DNA of 8,234 nt from Candidatus Sulfopaludibacter sp. SbA3. GTDB lineage: Bacteria > Acidobacteriota > Terriglobia > 20CM-2-55-15. Below the pieces are notes generated by a model. It was not told the DNA's origin. It made no database searches and was given only the letters and a program-made list of their open reading frames with translations. This document shows positions 8,066 through 8,234 of the stretch, piece after piece; the first letter of the stretch is position 1, and every line of letters starts with the position of its first letter. The DNA lies in assembly GCA_945861845.1 (NCBI GenBank), contig CAMAWS010000118.1, forward strand, positions 1 to 8,234, written 5' to 3'. A program made the position numbers and the translations under genes.

Positions 8066-8234
8066 GTGATCAACCGCATGTCTTCCAACTCGTTTTACCT
8101 GAAGAATTGGGCCATTGTGTTGGTTTCGGCCCTATTTGCTCTAGATGCGCTCGACGAGCAAAGAAGTTTTATATATCTCGCTTATTACCCAAGCCTAGCC
8201 TGCTGGATTCTCGACGCATATTTTCTGCAGCACG
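8066..8234 (+). CDS. Partial gene for a small two-helix membrane protein (runs off the right edge)
   Basis: The frame gives at least 56 residues with an N-terminal INRMSSNSFYLKNW motif, a first hydrophobic helix (about 14-29, AIVLVSALFAL), a charged turn (DALDEQR) and a second helix ending WILDAYFLQH. I recognise this as a widespread short family with the pattern INRM-x-NSF-x-LK-x-W, an ALFAL-type helix and an LD-x-Y-x-L ending. By memory it often lies beside MTH538/TIR-like proteins in accessory regions; this association needs a search. GTG 8066 is the first usual start codon, but the similarity seems to begin about nine codons earlier (TLRTGIQAV), and the frame is open from 7937 with no standard start, so the true N-terminus is unclear. 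The best ribosome-like site, AAGGA (8047-8051), is too far away. No function is proven. Confidence 0.5.
   Translation, partial: MINRMSSNSFYLKNWAIVLVSALFALDALDEQRSFIYLAYYPSLACWILDAYFLQH

Overview
The window looks like a contig from an uncultured Gram-negative bacterium, most likely an acidobacterium. The main clue is a secreted von Willebrand A protein of the 'VWFA-related Acidobacterial domain' type. A Kdo (lipopolysaccharide core sugar) cluster shows that an outer membrane is present. The core of the window (about 150-7850) is GC-rich and consistent in codon use. Both ends differ: the first 140 bases are about 34% GC by hand count, and the last ~375 bases about 47%.

Layout. (1) 1-140, minus strand: a fragment of an AT-rich ispG gene, cut abruptly at 140/141 next to the GC-rich DNA; an assembly chimera is the simplest explanation. 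(2) 156-1148, minus: secreted VWA protein with a good promoter and Shine-Dalgarno site. (3) 1387-5358, plus: kdsB, pyrG, kdsA and kdsC. Together they make Kdo-8-phosphate, dephosphorylate it, make CTP, and join CTP and Kdo into CMP-Kdo. pyrG/kdsA and kdsA/kdsC overlap by a few bases, whereas kdsB and pyrG are separated by a ~190-bp nested palindromic repeat. (4) 5348-6226, minus: periplasmic parvulin-type prolyl isomerase, meeting kdsC tail to tail. (5) 6272-6371: a second, unrelated ~100-bp nested palindrome. (6) 6385-6945, minus: Spy/CpxP-like periplasmic protein with collagen-like Gly-rich ends. (7) 7066-7794, plus: a secreted metzincin-like zinc protease broken by one in-frame TAA. (8) 7785-7856: tRNA-Gly(CCC), whose promoter lies inside the 3' end of the protease frame. 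(9) 7857-8234: lower-GC, accessory-looking DNA ending in a partial gene for a two-helix membrane protein.

Most genes deal with the cell envelope: Kdo for lipid A/LPS, a periplasmic foldase, a Spy-like chaperone and secreted VWA and protease proteins. The Kdo block is well supported. The most interesting places are the tRNA-Gly boundary with its partial membrane-protein gene (a possible island edge), the two nested palindromes, the nonsense-interrupted protease and the chimeric left end. No complete new system is visible inside the window. If one exists, it most likely lies beyond 8234.
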